A stretch of DNA of 64,000 nt from Notospermus geniculatus (taxonomy: Eukaryota > Nemertea > Pilidiophora > Heteronemertea > Lineidae), in contig NMRB01002508.1 in assembly GCA_002633025.1 (NCBI GenBank), forward strand, positions 1 to 64,000, read 5' to 3'. How positions within the stretch are numbered: the stretch's first letter is position 1; each line of letters starts with the position of its first letter. Below, in pieces: positions 37,801 through 44,900 of this stretch. The notes below the pieces were generated by a model that ran no database searches, was not told the origin of the DNA, and was given only the letters and a program-made list of their open reading frames with translations. The position numbers and the translations under genes are program-made.

Positions 37801-40581
37801 TCATCCTTCCATTTTGTAACATCACAAAAGCATGCCAACGCTGTTGTTACACTTTTGTTTGACACCCCGTGGCCCATCATGTTAATTTGCCAAGGATCAG
37901 AAAAACAATCATCAAAATCAACTGTTTGATTTTTTCTCGTCCTCAAAGTCAAATTCAAACAGCCACATTCCTGAATGTGCCCGCCATCGGCGGAAAACGA
38001 CAGGGCACGAAGCCGACTGAATATTGCGTCATGGTACATGTAAGTGCGTTTATTGGTGGCAACAAAGATACTACATGTATACACAAAAACAATAGTGTCC
38101 AGGGCCCATATTCAAAAACATACTTAAGTCTAAGTGTGACACTTATCCTTTGTTCAACACAAAAGATAAGTATCACACTTTGACTTTATGTTTATGAATA
38201 TGGAGCCAAGGCTAAGGCTCAGTCTGCTTCATCAGTCTAATCGAACAAACTTTAGTGAAGTGACATCTATTTTCGTTTGCTTGACATCGTTTTGTCGTTT
38301 ATTTTCTGAAACTATCCCTTCCAACATGTTCAATGGTAAAGGAAGTATCTAAAGGAACATCAGGAAGCAGTACCGACACTAAAGATCAGGGCCCATATTC
38401 ATAAAACTACTTACTTACCCTTTGTTCAACACAAAAGATAAGTATCACACTTTGACTTAAGCATGTTTATGAATATGGAGCCAGGACCGGTATTCATAAA
38501 ACTACATTTGTTCTTAAGTCAAAGCAGACCGCAGATATACACTGGGCCCATATTCATAGAACTACCGTTAAGTCTAAGTGTGGCACTTATCCTTTGTTCA
38601 TCACAAAAGATAAGTATCACACTTTGACTTAAGTATGTATGAATTCATGGACCGTGGTCGCCAGCGAGCAAGATCGGCTGTTGACGCCAAGTACGCGCTG
38701 GAAGCGATCCTCTCGCCAGTGATGCCCATTGCCAAGCAACACCAAAGCCGATATCGCCTAGTCTGCGGTGGCTGGCGAGAAGATCGGTGGCAAATAGATC
38801 GCTTGCTGCGGATTCCTTCATGAACATAGTGGATGCTTCTTTTACCATCGATGGCACTACTTTACGCCCTTGTATGCGTGCGCACCTCGAGGACTGCATC
38901 TTGCATCTTTCCTAGTTATGTTCTTCTCTTCTTGGTCACGTAGTAAGTAGCTGCTTTATCTTGTCTGTTGCCCTCAAACACCTTTCGTCGTGGTCGAAGC
39001 CTGAATGTATTCACACTAAGTATTGTATGTTGGTGAAGTGGTAGTTAAAGTGATGGTCGACTATACAAAACTGCGTCGACAATTTCGTTTAAGGCTAGGG
39101 ATACACTGAACGCGATTTACCCATCGCGCGCGTTGTTTCTTTGTTAGTAGGGAGTTTTCGCAAAGCCCCCGAAACGCCAACGCCAACGCTTTTGTATGGT
39201 GCTCTCTTCGTGGCATCGAACAATGGGTTTGGCGTTCGCGTTGGCGTTTCGGGGGCTTTGCGAAAACTCGCTATTTCATGCCGCAATGCCTCCGAAACAA
39301 AAGAGATTCGTGCGAAAATCGCGCGCGATGGGTAAATCGCGTTCAGTGTATCCCTAGCGTAAGGCCTGTTTTCCATTTGCCCGTTTCCGTGCGCGAAAAA
39401 CGCTCGAAAGCATTGTTTTTTCCGCGCCGTGACCAACGAAGCAGAAACAAACAATGCTTTCGAGCGTTTCCACGCACGGAAACGCGCCAATGGAAAGCAG
39501 GCCTTAACCTTGACGAAATGGAAATAGGTAAAAACGCCTGACATAGGTATTCATTGGAAAGCTCGAGAGTCATTTCTCTAAATACCTATTTGATGGGTTT
39601 CTATAAAGCCTGCCGCACACTGGAGCTATCTGCTGAGCAAAAAGTCATTCGAGACCGTTTGCTCAGCAGATGGCTCGCGTGTGCGCGTAATTTCGGTGAG
39701 TTTTTTTGCCTCGCGAGGCAGAAAGCTCGCGTGTGCGCGTATTTTTCGGTGAGCTATCTGCTCACCGAAAAATAGTCTGGAATGACGTTTTGCTATAGGA
39801 GATAGCACCAGTGTAGGATTTGGTAGGTTTACTACGTTGAGTGAAGTCCCCAGTGGCATCAAAAGGGCTGACACTAAAGACAGCACTTTCCAATAGAAGC
39901 TACAGTAGTTGGCCTCATTCTGACTATGTTCATGTCCAGTCTTAAAAAAGGAGGATTAGTAAATTGTTCTATAATAGAGAACTAAACGCGTTTAGATGTT
40001 TAAAATATGTTGCATATTCCCGTTTAGTTTCGTGTTCAGACTTTAAACATTTTAGATTTACAGTGCACATAAGGAAGAGAAATACATGTACTCTGAAATA
40101 GGGAACAATGTGTCTCCACAAGGCTTCCTATTGTCTCTTTCAGAGATAACATCCTAAACGTAGATGTTTTCTTACGCGAGTTGAGTTATGAAGAAATACA
40201 GCAACAAAGAGCGTACGAACTCACCAACCTCTGGAGTAAGTACTTTTGTAACCGCGGTTTTGGAATTTGCTTCGGCTCCGGGTGGGTTTCCTTCACTGGT
40301 GAATGCAAAATAGGAGCTTTCAGTGAGTTGACCAATAGGAGTCACTAAATTCAATGCCTAGCAGACCCATTCATGGTTGATTGAGCACCAGTCAAGAGGA
40401 TTTTCTATTGTATTGGTCTGCTAGAACTGTGCTGCCATCTTTCGAAATTTCTGGTGTCATTTCAGGTGATATCGGCGGTTCCTTGGGTCTGTTCATCGGA
40501 GCCAGCGTCCTCACACTTGCCGAGCTGATAGACGTCATCATTCACACGTTCCTGCGGAAACACGCCAAGAAATTATCCTAA
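10876..40581 (+). CDS. DEG/ENaC-family amiloride-sensitive sodium channel subunit
   Basis: Nine exons fit by phase: 10876-11090, 14626-14793, 24319-24543, 28063-28184, 29410-29591, 29726-29900, 30715-30771, 40144-40235 and 40466-40581. In order they give a cytosolic N-terminus with the gating His-Gly (STIHGLNHI, residues 57-58); TM1 followed by the family signature FPAVTICNQNSF; a finger-like acidic insert; CQWDGRPCDPGD and ACMTFNGG; LRLNIEQYEY and AGIKILLHD of the palm; a Cys-rich segment (YGRCSDD, SACLLDC, VCECRDV); CTLNQYLTC; then LSYEEIQQQRAYEL and TM2 with the Gly-x-Ser selectivity filter (LGLFIGASVLTLAEL). This is a trimeric plasma-membrane cation channel of the ASIC/ENaC/degenerin group; the gating stimulus is not readable. 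One exon is missing: that carrying the C-x-C-xx-P-C block and the FPS segment before TM2. The phases (1 in, 2 out) require an exon of length 1 mod 3 between 30771 and 40144, and I did not find it. Confidence 0.9.
11244..11390 (+). repeat. Poly-G/GGGCAGTTGCCCC element, copy 1 (DEG/ENaC intron 1)
   Basis: A G-run is followed by GGGCAGTTGCCCCAGAGCCA, CATGATTTTCATGCGGATTT and a GGTCTTCTGCC end. The inverted relative is at 55783-55926. Confidence 0.7.
11945..12116. mobile_element. GTGTAACGTTTTTCAGTG element, intact 172 bp copy
   Basis: Terminal inverted repeats GTGTAACGTTTTTCAGTG and ACTAAAAAACGTTACAC, with no coding capacity. It serves as the reference for the interrupted copies. Confidence 0.85.
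12327..12460. repeat. Near-perfect foldback element, AAGGTCTCGGGCCACTTGTG ends
   Basis: The ~55 bp arms are essentially identical (TGCGTTTTGCGCTGCGTGAT and its complement), with a ~25 bp loop. This suggests recent insertion. Confidence 0.9.
13147..13364. repeat. Compound foldback, GCCGCACACTGGAGCTATCT family, copy 1
   Basis: Four related arms carry TGCTGAGCAAA and AGCTCGCGTGTGCGCGTA. Copy 2 is at 39606-39820. Confidence 0.8.
13390..13487. repeat. GCGGCAAAGACGGGAA element, copy 1
   Basis: It ends GAGCGGCAAAGACGGGAAGC AGTCTA. The family recurs at 25770-25860, 35806-35908 and 43597-43705. Confidence 0.6.
14159..14408. repeat. Foldback element with GCCTCC/GGAGGC arms
   Basis: CGGGCCGCACACGAGTGCAA at the left is mirrored by TTGTACTCGTCATTGTGCGG at the right. 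The inner arms are AATTTTGCCTCC and GGAGGCAAATTT. Confidence 0.7.
14961..15227. mobile_element. AGACTGGTwCC foldback, flanked by 13 bp direct repeats, copy 1
   Basis: GACTGGTTCCCGGTCCCAAC at the left is mirrored by TTGGGACCGGGTACCAGTCT at the right. AAGTTTCTCCATA occurs at 14948-14960 and again at 15228-15240. Confidence 0.8.
16034..16224. repeat. Foldback element, ATAGCCTTTTTTCAAAATCA ends
   Basis: The arms include CACGTGACGTCTTTGTGCGG and CGTAGCTCCGCACAAAGACG. Confidence 0.85.
16471..16667. repeat. Foldback element, TAGGGAGGTTTAGAAATCAA ends
   Basis: The right end is TTGATTTCTAAATCTCCCTA. The inner arms are AACGACAACGTTATTTTTG and AAAAATAACGTTGTCG, and the core contains a second hairpin (AAAGACATCAAACACCGGGT). 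Confidence 0.85.
17102..17230. repeat. Foldback element, GGACTTTTGGCAAAGCTCCG ends
   Basis: The right end is CGGAGCTTTGCCAAAAGTCC. The inner arms are TCCGTGTCACGTAT and ATACGTGACACGGA. Confidence 0.85.
17231..19268. other. DEG/ENaC intron 2, no exon recognised
   Basis: The longest frame (17429-17938, minus, ~169 codons) has no recognisable domain and no phase-compatible partner exon. I treat the stretch as intronic. Confidence 0.5.
19269..19327. repeat. Perfect palindrome, CTTGGAGGAATTATACTTGA
   Basis: CTTGGAGGAATTATACTTGA CAAGTATAATT is mirrored exactly by AATTATACTTGACAAGTATA ATTCCTCCAAG. Confidence 0.85.
20578..20790. other. Assembly gap (213 N)
   Basis: An unbroken run of N inside DEG/ENaC intron 2. 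Sequence content is unknown. Confidence 0.99.
21226..21486. repeat. TAGGGAGTTTTCGCAAAGCC foldback, copy 1
   Basis: GCAAAGCCCCCGAAACGCCA at the left is mirrored by GTGTTTCGGGGGCTTCGCGA at the right. Further copies are at 39148-39273 and 44705-44837. Confidence 0.85.
22178..22286. repeat. Foldback element, GGGGCCGTATGCATAAAACA ends
   Basis: TGTTTTATGCATACGGCCCC mirrors the left end. The core carries ACAAAAGATAAGT, as in the 38.1-38.6 kb cluster. Confidence 0.85.
23505..23804. repeat. Foldback element around ATTAATACCATTCAATGGCC
   Basis: CCATATGACGTCAGAAGCTT at the left is mirrored by AAGCTTCTGACGTCGTATGG. The arms continue through GCCGCTCTGTAAACCGTGAA. Confidence 0.85.
25600..25708. repeat. 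Foldback element, AGGCCGAGTTTACATCGGAT ends
   Basis: GTGAAACTCGGCCTT mirrors the left end. The inner arms are GGCGAACAATGG and CCTTTGTTCGCC. Confidence 0.65.
25770..25860. repeat. GCGGCAAAGACGGGAA element, copy 2
   Basis: CCATCTTTGCCGCTCCATTT is paired with GGAGCGTAGCGGCAAAGACG. Confidence 0.65.
25884..26218. mobile_element. AGACTGGTwCC foldback, flanked by 11 bp direct repeats, copy 2
   Basis: AGACTAGTACCTGATCC at the left and GGGCCGGGTACCAGTCT at the right. ACCGGTTTATT occurs at 25873-25883 and again at 26219-26229. Confidence 0.75.
26230..28062. other. DEG/ENaC intron 3, mostly featureless
   Basis: Apart from the foldback at 26909-27039 I see no exon or repeat here. Confidence 0.5.
26909..27039. 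repeat. Foldback element, TTTGAGACGGGGTTGCGTTC family, copy 2
   Basis: TCCACTGTCGCGATTTTGGC is mirrored by CCCAAATCGCGACAGTGGA. The arms GTTTGCGTTCCCTTGCGG match copy 1. Confidence 0.85.
28252..28322 (+). repeat. tRNA-derived sequence (SINE head or tRNA pseudogene)
   Basis: A-box-like TGTCAGAGTGGCGCA and B-box GGGTTCGACCCC at tRNA-like spacing, directly followed by a foldback element. No functional cloverleaf was drawn. Confidence 0.45.
28319..28447. repeat. Foldback element, CATGAAGCCTCGCAACTTTG ends
   Basis: CTTTGCGTGCACGCAAATCT ATTGT is mirrored by ACAATAGACTTGCGTGCACG. Confidence 0.75.
30204..30381. mobile_element. GTGTAACGTTTTTCAGTG element, intact copy 2
   Basis: Colinear with 11945-12116. 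The right end is slightly extended (ACGTTAAAGTGTAAC). Confidence 0.8.
30511..30589. mobile_element. AGACTGGTwCC foldback, flanked by 11-12 bp direct repeats, copy 3
   Basis: GACTGGTACCCGATCCTA at the left and TAGGACCAGGTACTAGTC at the right. TAAAGATCGTA occurs at 30500-30510 and again at 30590-30600. Confidence 0.8.
31813..33781 (-). CDS. Rhodopsin-family (class A) G protein-coupled receptor, nested antisense in the DEG/ENaC gene
   Basis: Three exons on the minus strand: 33486-33781 (ATG at 33781, phase 2 out), 32683-32903 (acceptor CATGCAG) and 31813-32288 (acceptor CACGTTTCAG, stop at 31813-31815). Together they encode 330 residues. TM1 has the G-N pair (LGIPGNLMCICVSL). TM2 is IAALATVDAIQLL, and TM3 ends in VDRFLVVRFPLTAKV, so the DRY box is D-R-F at 122-124. 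TM4 is followed by a short acidic loop. TM5 is FGSLVPFCIIVVCNIGIVV, TM6 MLLIVCLVYVLTSLPFRLYDL, and TM7 ends NYGVNFYLY in place of NPxxY. Family features point to a peptide-type receptor; ligand and G protein cannot be named. The Cys usually found 25 residues before the DRY Arg is absent (Met98). The gene lies wholly inside the intron after 30771 of the channel gene. Confidence 0.85.
32305..32449. repeat. Foldback element 16 nt upstream of the nested GPCR exon 3 acceptor
   Basis: AAGGCCCGTTTCCACAACAG at the left and GTAGTGGGTAACGGGCCTT at the right. The last GPCR exon starts at 32288 on the minus strand. Confidence 0.75.
33800..35805. other. DEG/ENaC intron, 5' flank of the nested GPCR
   Basis: No exon recognised on either strand. 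A phase-compatible Cys-rich channel exon was looked for here without success. Confidence 0.4.
35806..35908. repeat. GCGGCAAAGACGGGAA element, copy 3
   Basis: TGGTTCTTTGCCGCTCCACT is paired with GTGGGCGGCAAAGACGGGAA. Confidence 0.65.
35967..36112. repeat. Foldback element, TAAGGGAGGTTGAGATCAGC ends
   Basis: The right end is GTCGCCGACCTCAACCTCCC TA. The arms include ACTTATCACGGATCCTTATA. Confidence 0.85.
37226..37316. repeat. Foldback element, GGGCCTGTTTCATAAAGTG ends
   Basis: CACTTTTTGAAACAGGTCC mirrors the left. The inner arms are GGTACCTTTAAC and GTTAAAGGTACC. Confidence 0.8.
38102..38640. repeat. Cluster of GGGCCCATATTCATA foldback elements
   Basis: Three copies lie at ~38102-38207, ~38389-38481 and ~38544-38640. 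Each has a core TTATCCTTTGTTCAACACAA AAGATAAGTATCACACTTTG and a right end TTTATGAATATGGAGCC. A partial fourth is at 38486-38520. Confidence 0.85.
39091..39360. mobile_element. Nested elements: TAGGGAGTTTTCGC copy inside a CTAGGGATACACTGAACGCG foldback
   Basis: The outer arms GGATACACTGAACGCGATTT and AAATCGCGTTCAGTGTATCC enclose the inner element 39148-39273. Confidence 0.85.
39361..39507. repeat. Foldback element, AAGGCCTGTTTTCCATT ends
   Basis: CCAATGGAAAGCAGGCCTT mirrors the left. The inner arms carry GCTCGAAAGCATTGTTTTTT and CAATGCTTTCGAGC. Confidence 0.8.
39606..39820. repeat. Compound foldback, GCCGCACACTGGAGCTATCT family, copy 2
   Basis: Colinear with 13147-13364, with a decayed right end. 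Confidence 0.75.
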
Positions 40582-40782
40582 CACCGCCGGATGTGTTCAC
40601 AGGCGACATTATTGCAAAGCTGTATTATAGAATCGGCCATCTTGCCATCACGTGACTACTGTGTGTTGATTCTTCGGTGCTATTGCTCAGTTCTTTCCCA
40701 CCTTGTCATCCTTCATGTCATTTCGCCGTCGCTTACAAATCTGAGCCACGTCTGTCCGGCGGCAGTATTCACCTTTCTTAAA

Positions 40783-41032
40783 GCCGGCAGCACACCAGGC
40801 GATATCGCAACCAAGTAAAATCGGCTGTTGACGTCAGGTGTGCGCTGGACAGCGATGCGTGGAATGGGAAACTTTCCTGCCGTTAGAGGGCGCCGGTTAG
40901 CGGTCCTAGAACGTCACGCGTGCACTTCTTCTTTAATACTGAAGCCGATATCGCCAAGTCTGCGGTGGCTGGCAAGAAGATTGGTGGCGATAGATCGCTT
41001 GTGATATCGCCTTGGCCTGGTGTGCTGCTGGT
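40783..41032. repeat. CCGGCAGCACACCAGGCGAT foldback in the channel gene 3' UTR region
   Basis: GGCGATATCGC is mirrored by GCGATATCGCCTTGGCCTGG TGTGCTGC. It begins ~200 nt after the channel stop codon. Related AAAATCGGCTGTTG segments are at 38.66, 48.44 and 60.46 kb. Confidence 0.75.
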
Positions 41033-41599
41033 TTAATAAAAATCACGTACTAATGTGAAGTACAGTAGGCCTACCTTTAAGTGTCTATAGCAACTAGAAT
41101 GTTCTACCTTGGTATGAAGATTACCTTCTACATGCATATGTAGACGTCTATGCCAACTTTTGACCAATGACGAGCAGGTTACCCTGGAACATTTCGCCTT
41201 TCATTCCGTCATTCGTTCTTCTGTAATGTATATATTGCATATTTTTGTACTAATATGAATCCGGTGTTTTCGTGTTGTTTAAATATGTATTAATTGATCA
41301 AGCCTTTTAGTTAAGTTTATACTTGGATTGATAAAAGGCAGTATATAGGCCTACATAAGAACTAGTGTCTACCTACGTGTACATAGCATTCTATGTGGCG
41401 TGTACACGTAACAAGTAACGGTATCATGAAACCTTATTTTCGACATAATCGAAAAAACACCCATTCTTTACTTTGATAAGGCCGGATCAACTTGCATAAT
41501 GGAAACCTGAGTTTCTACATGTATTATTGTGCATGAAAACTTGGGCGAGTGGTCATATTAGAACGCCAACACCCAGCTCCAGCTCCTGGGAAACACACC

Positions 41600-41843
41600 T
41601 AAAGGCCGGTTTACACTAGGTTGCACCAAATCGCAAGTTGCAGCAACTTGCAACTTGATGCAAACTACCTGGGACGGTTTACACATAGAAAAATCGATGC
41701 AACATCCAGCGTGATCGAATTGCAACGAGTTGCATGCCCGTTTACACATGCAACTTTTATGAAACTTTTTGGTCTCATCAGGTTTATGCAACAAGTTGCA
41801 TGAAGTTGCATATGAAAAGTTGCATGTGTAAACGGGCCTTTAG
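41600..41843. repeat. Foldback element, AAAGGCCGGTTTACAC ends
   Basis: GTGTAAACGGGCCTTT mirrors the left. The core is rich in GTTGCA/TGCAAC words. Confidence 0.75.
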
Positions 41844-42050
41844 TCGAGAGTGTTTTTTATCGCAGTAGAGACAGCTTTTCCTATTACGAGAGCGCGGTCG
41901 TCGATTACAGCATTAGGCTTAATAACTATTGATGCAGTATTTGGCGAATTCCTGTTGTCGTGTGGCACCGTGATCCGACGAGACGGCGGAAAATAGGTTT
42001 CAAATCCAACATTTCGATTTAATATACGACTCGAAGCGTATTATTTACTA

Positions 42051-43082
42051 TTGATGAACAACATGACGGAATCTCTAGTTGTTCAGTGTTTATACAGACC
42101 GACGTGCATACAAACAATCAGTGATTTAGTCTTGTTCGTCATGCACGTTCCGTTCATGTTATGTTACGTTGTGTTTGGTGTTGTTGGAAATTCACTAGCG
42201 ATCGTTGTCCTGAGCAGGGAGGTGAAGGATTCCACGTCATTTCTTCTCCGGGCTCTGGCGATATCCGACAACGGTGTCCTCACCTTATACGGCTTCGCAT
42301 ACTCCCTCCCAGCTGCCTACACTTACACGGGACATCTCGAAATCTACTACGAGTTCTTTCAACTTTCCCGCGGATACCAATGGGCCGTTTCATGGTATTT
42401 CAAGACAGTACATGTATCTACTTATCTCATGGTGTTCGTAGCAACAGAGAGATACGTAGCTGTGTGTTTCCCGCTGAAGGCCAAGTCTTTATGTACAGTT
42501 AGGAACTCTAGAATCGCCAGTATTGGAATCATCGTTTTCTCTCTCTGTTATAACCTTCCTAAGTTTTGGTACAGCGACTGGCATTTTGTCTTTGACGTCT
42601 GCACTAACCGAGTTAGGCCTGTCGCAATTGACAGCGACCTCGACAATAACGCGGACTTCCAAATAGCCTATGTCAACGTTCTCTATTACATTATCTTGTT
42701 TTTCATACCCTTTGCTTGTCTTACATTCACAGGGACAAGAATGGTTTGGGTTTTGAGAACAAACGTCAGTGGCCTGTCAGCTTCAAGAGGTAGTAAAGAT
42801 CATGATAAACAAAAAACCAACATAACGAAGCGGATCGTCATCTTAGTGATGTGTTTCTTTATATTAGAGTTGCCGTCACTTTTGGTCAACTTGGGAGCTA
42901 CAATAATCGTACATGTACTTTTGGTAGGTGAGCGAACTTGGGCCTCGCTCTACCCAGTCATGGGAGCACTGTATGTGGTGTCTGGCGCTAATTCCTTCAT
43001 CAACTTTTATGTCTACGTTCTCACTGGGCGTAGGTTCAGGATGATTTTACGGGGAATGCTTATAAAGTGCATATGCAAATAG
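42051..43082 (+). CDS. Intronless rhodopsin-family GPCR, FMRFamide/peptide-receptor-like
   Basis: A single 343-codon ORF with seven hydrophobic segments: TM1 ~35-56 with G46-N47, TM2 ~64-86, TM3 ~115-137 ending in ERY at 133-135 followed by VAVCFPLKAKSLCT, TM4 ~154-172, TM5 ~206-228, TM6 ~260-283 and TM7 ~300-324 with NFYVY at 318-322 in the NPxxY position. The ERY-VAVCxPLKA block and the INFYVY ending resemble FMRFamide/myosuppressin-type receptors, which is a family impression rather than an assignment. One N-glycosylation sequon (NMT) is near the N-terminus. The third loop is basic and short. The TM3 Cys of the usual TM3-ECL2 disulfide is absent (position 109 is Tyr), although ECL2 has Cys184. 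ATG at 42051 and ATG at 42054 are both possible. The gene lies 1.5 kb downstream of the channel gene on the same strand and needs no intron. Confidence 0.9.
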   Translation: MMNNMTESLVVQCLYRPTCIQTISDLVLFVMHVPFMLCYVVFGVVGNSLAIVVLSREVKDSTSFLLRALAISDNGVLTLYGFAYSLPAAYTYTGHLEIYYEFFQLSRGYQWAVSWYFKTVHVSTYLMVFVATERYVAVCFPLKAKSLCTVRNSRIASIGIIVFSLCYNLPKFWYSDWHFVFDVCTNRVRPVAIDSDLDNNADFQIAYVNVLYYIILFFIPFACLTFTGTRMVWVLRTNVSGLSASRGSKDHDKQKTNITKRIVILVMCFFILELPSLLVNLGATIIVHVLLVGERTWASLYPVMGALYVVSGANSFINFYVYVLTGRRFRMILRGMLIKCICK

Positions 43083-43199
43083 ACGACTTGGTGGTCAGAA
43101 TCGCTCAAACCTTTCGTCATGGTATGATTGATAGCGAACGAAAGTGATTACCAAGATAGATTTAAAACTGATTTCACTTGTCGATTTATCGCCTTCACC

Positions 43200-43264
43200 A
43201 GTGTGGTGATTCAAACACAAAATTATTTTATTCGTAATAATTTTGCGTTTGAATCACCACACTG
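43200..43264. repeat. Small perfect hairpin downstream of the intronless GPCR
   Basis: GTGTGGTGATTCAAACACAA AATTATT is mirrored by AATAATTTTGCGTTTGAATC ACCACAC. Confidence 0.85.
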
Positions 43265-43448
43265 TTCACGTCCCTTCGCTTGGTCCCAGTGTCTTGAAGC
43301 GCGCTGCAGGAAAAAAAATCGTTTGATTTTGTACTGTAGGCCCCTACACACACGTCGTACCATGTTCGTCTCATGAGGCAATTCGCTGCGAGTGACGCCC
43401 AGCGGCCAAATTTGTAAAACATCATTGATGAAAGTGCCACGTGGATCG

Positions 43449-43580
43449 GAGCAGTCAGCCGCGTTTATACCAAAAGATGGCAGGGAAGTTCTAGCGGACC
43501 AATACAAAAGAAAATACTCTTGATTGGTGTTCAATCAAGGATGAATGGGACCGCCTGGCATTGAATTGGGCCCTACGCGT
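43449..43580. repeat. GCAGTCAGCCGCG element, copy 1 (right end truncated)
   Basis: GGAGCAGTCAGCCGCG, AAAAGATGGCAG and GCATTGAATTGGGCCCTA in order. Longer copies are at 52425-52600 and 58134-58318. Confidence 0.7.
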
Positions 43581-43596
43581 GTAGTGACACCGCGAC

Positions 43597-43705
43597 TAGA
43601 CTGGTTCCCATCTTTGCCGCCGCACTGCCGCGGCGCTACTGTCCGTTTTTGTGGAATGAACGTCGCGGGAGTGGAGAGCGGCAAAATCGTGGGAACCATT
43701 CTATG
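43597..43705. repeat. GCGGCAAAGACGGGAA element, copy 4
   Basis: TAGACTGGTTCCCATCTTTG CCGCC is mirrored by AGCGGCAAAATCGTGGGAAC CATTCTA. Confidence 0.75.
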
Positions 43706-44013
43706 CAATAAGGTTCAATCGAAACTGCAGCACATGTAATACATAATATTCCGTACAAATAAGGTGATTTTTCAAAAAAGAAAGAACTGAGATCTTGCAG
43801 CACATGTTACCTGCTAGGCCTAACGGTAGCCAGTGACCACCTTCTCAGCTGTGACACTGGCATTTCCGTACACATCGTGTGACGGATTGCAGAAGGGGAA
43901 CACATGTAGTTTAATCGACAATTTGCAATACATCGGTCACATTTATCATATTGAGTCTATTAAATCGCAATTTCGATGGTTTTAATTGGCCTTATGATTG
44001 GCTGTGTTGACAG

Positions 44014-44330
44014 GAGACGGAAACCAATCGGTGCCGGTGGCATGATCTGACTGGCGGTAATAACCTGACAGTCGAAAAACCGACCGCAATCAACTCATTG
44101 GAGTATCAACCTTACTATCAGTTAGAACTGGTCGCTGAAGGTATTTACCAATCGGACGCCATGTTGTTCTCACAGGGACGGATTACTTTCATTTACGTAA
44201 GAATCCTCCCTCGTTTCAGCACCATTTTATATCATTTTCGGTCTTCCTTTTCGAAACTCCTTAAAGAGGTGTGTCCATCCCAGGATCCCGGGAGGGTTTC
44301 AGTTGCGATGGAGGTTCTATTTAAGGGCCA
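44014..44330 (+). CDS. Exon-like ORF with weak TNF-homology-domain resemblance
   Basis: The frame is open from an acceptor-like GTTGACAG/ at 44013 to a strong donor-like CAG/GTGAGT at 44330; if not spliced it runs to a stop at 44382. It begins ETETNRCRWHDLTGGNNL and continues YYQLELVAEGIYQSDAMLF, then a Cys-containing stretch. The spacing of a Trp, a run of Asn, and a hydrophobic strand ending in EGIY-x6-F recalls strands A to C of TNF-family ligands (W...GxY-x6-F). The C-terminal half does not show a clean TNF pattern, and no partner exon was identified. The ORF could equally be an unrelated exon or chance. It cannot be part of the helical-cytokine model that follows, because the phases do not match. 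Confidence 0.3.
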
Positions 44331-44704
44331 GGTGAGTGGTCTTGTTCATTCCATCAAGAAATCATCTCAGGAAAAACTTTAAACGCCTTCAGAATTCAAT
44401 TTTGTTAATAATGGAGATAGTATTTTTCTTCCAAGGTTTGTTTCATCGTCAGTGAGGTCGGTTTAACTCAGTGAGACCTATTTACTTTTCAATGACACCA
44501 TACGTAAGGCCGTTAGCTAGTTAGTCTTGGGGGGGGGGGCATTTGGGTCTCAAGAAGGTCAAAACTTCACTTTTTGTCGTTTTTCGGCCCAAATCGTATT
44601 TCGGTGACGTCGGGAGGGGGCATTCGCCCATTGTCCTTATGATACCGACGGCCGTGCAGGCAGCCAACGTGAACTCGTTCATTTTAGGGTACAAGGCGTC
44701 TTAA

Positions 44705-44837
44705 TAGGGAGTTTTCGCAAAGCCCCCGAAACGCCAACGCCAACGGCAAACCCATTGTTCGATGCCATGAAGAGAGCACCGAACAAAAGGATAGACGTTC
44801 GCGTTGGCGTTTCGGGGGCTTTGCGAAAACTCCCTAT
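44705..44837. repeat. TAGGGAGTTTTCGCAAAGCC foldback, copy 3, just upstream of the cytokine-like start
   Basis: Complete inverted ends (TAGGGAGTTTTCGC and GCGAAAACTCCCTA). It ends 63 nt before the proposed ATG at 44901, so it lies in the 5' UTR or promoter. Confidence 0.85.
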
Positions 44838-44900
44838 TTACTTCATGTGCAAATCGAACTCTCAGCATCCTGTTGGGAGGTGCTCAGTCACTTCACCAGT

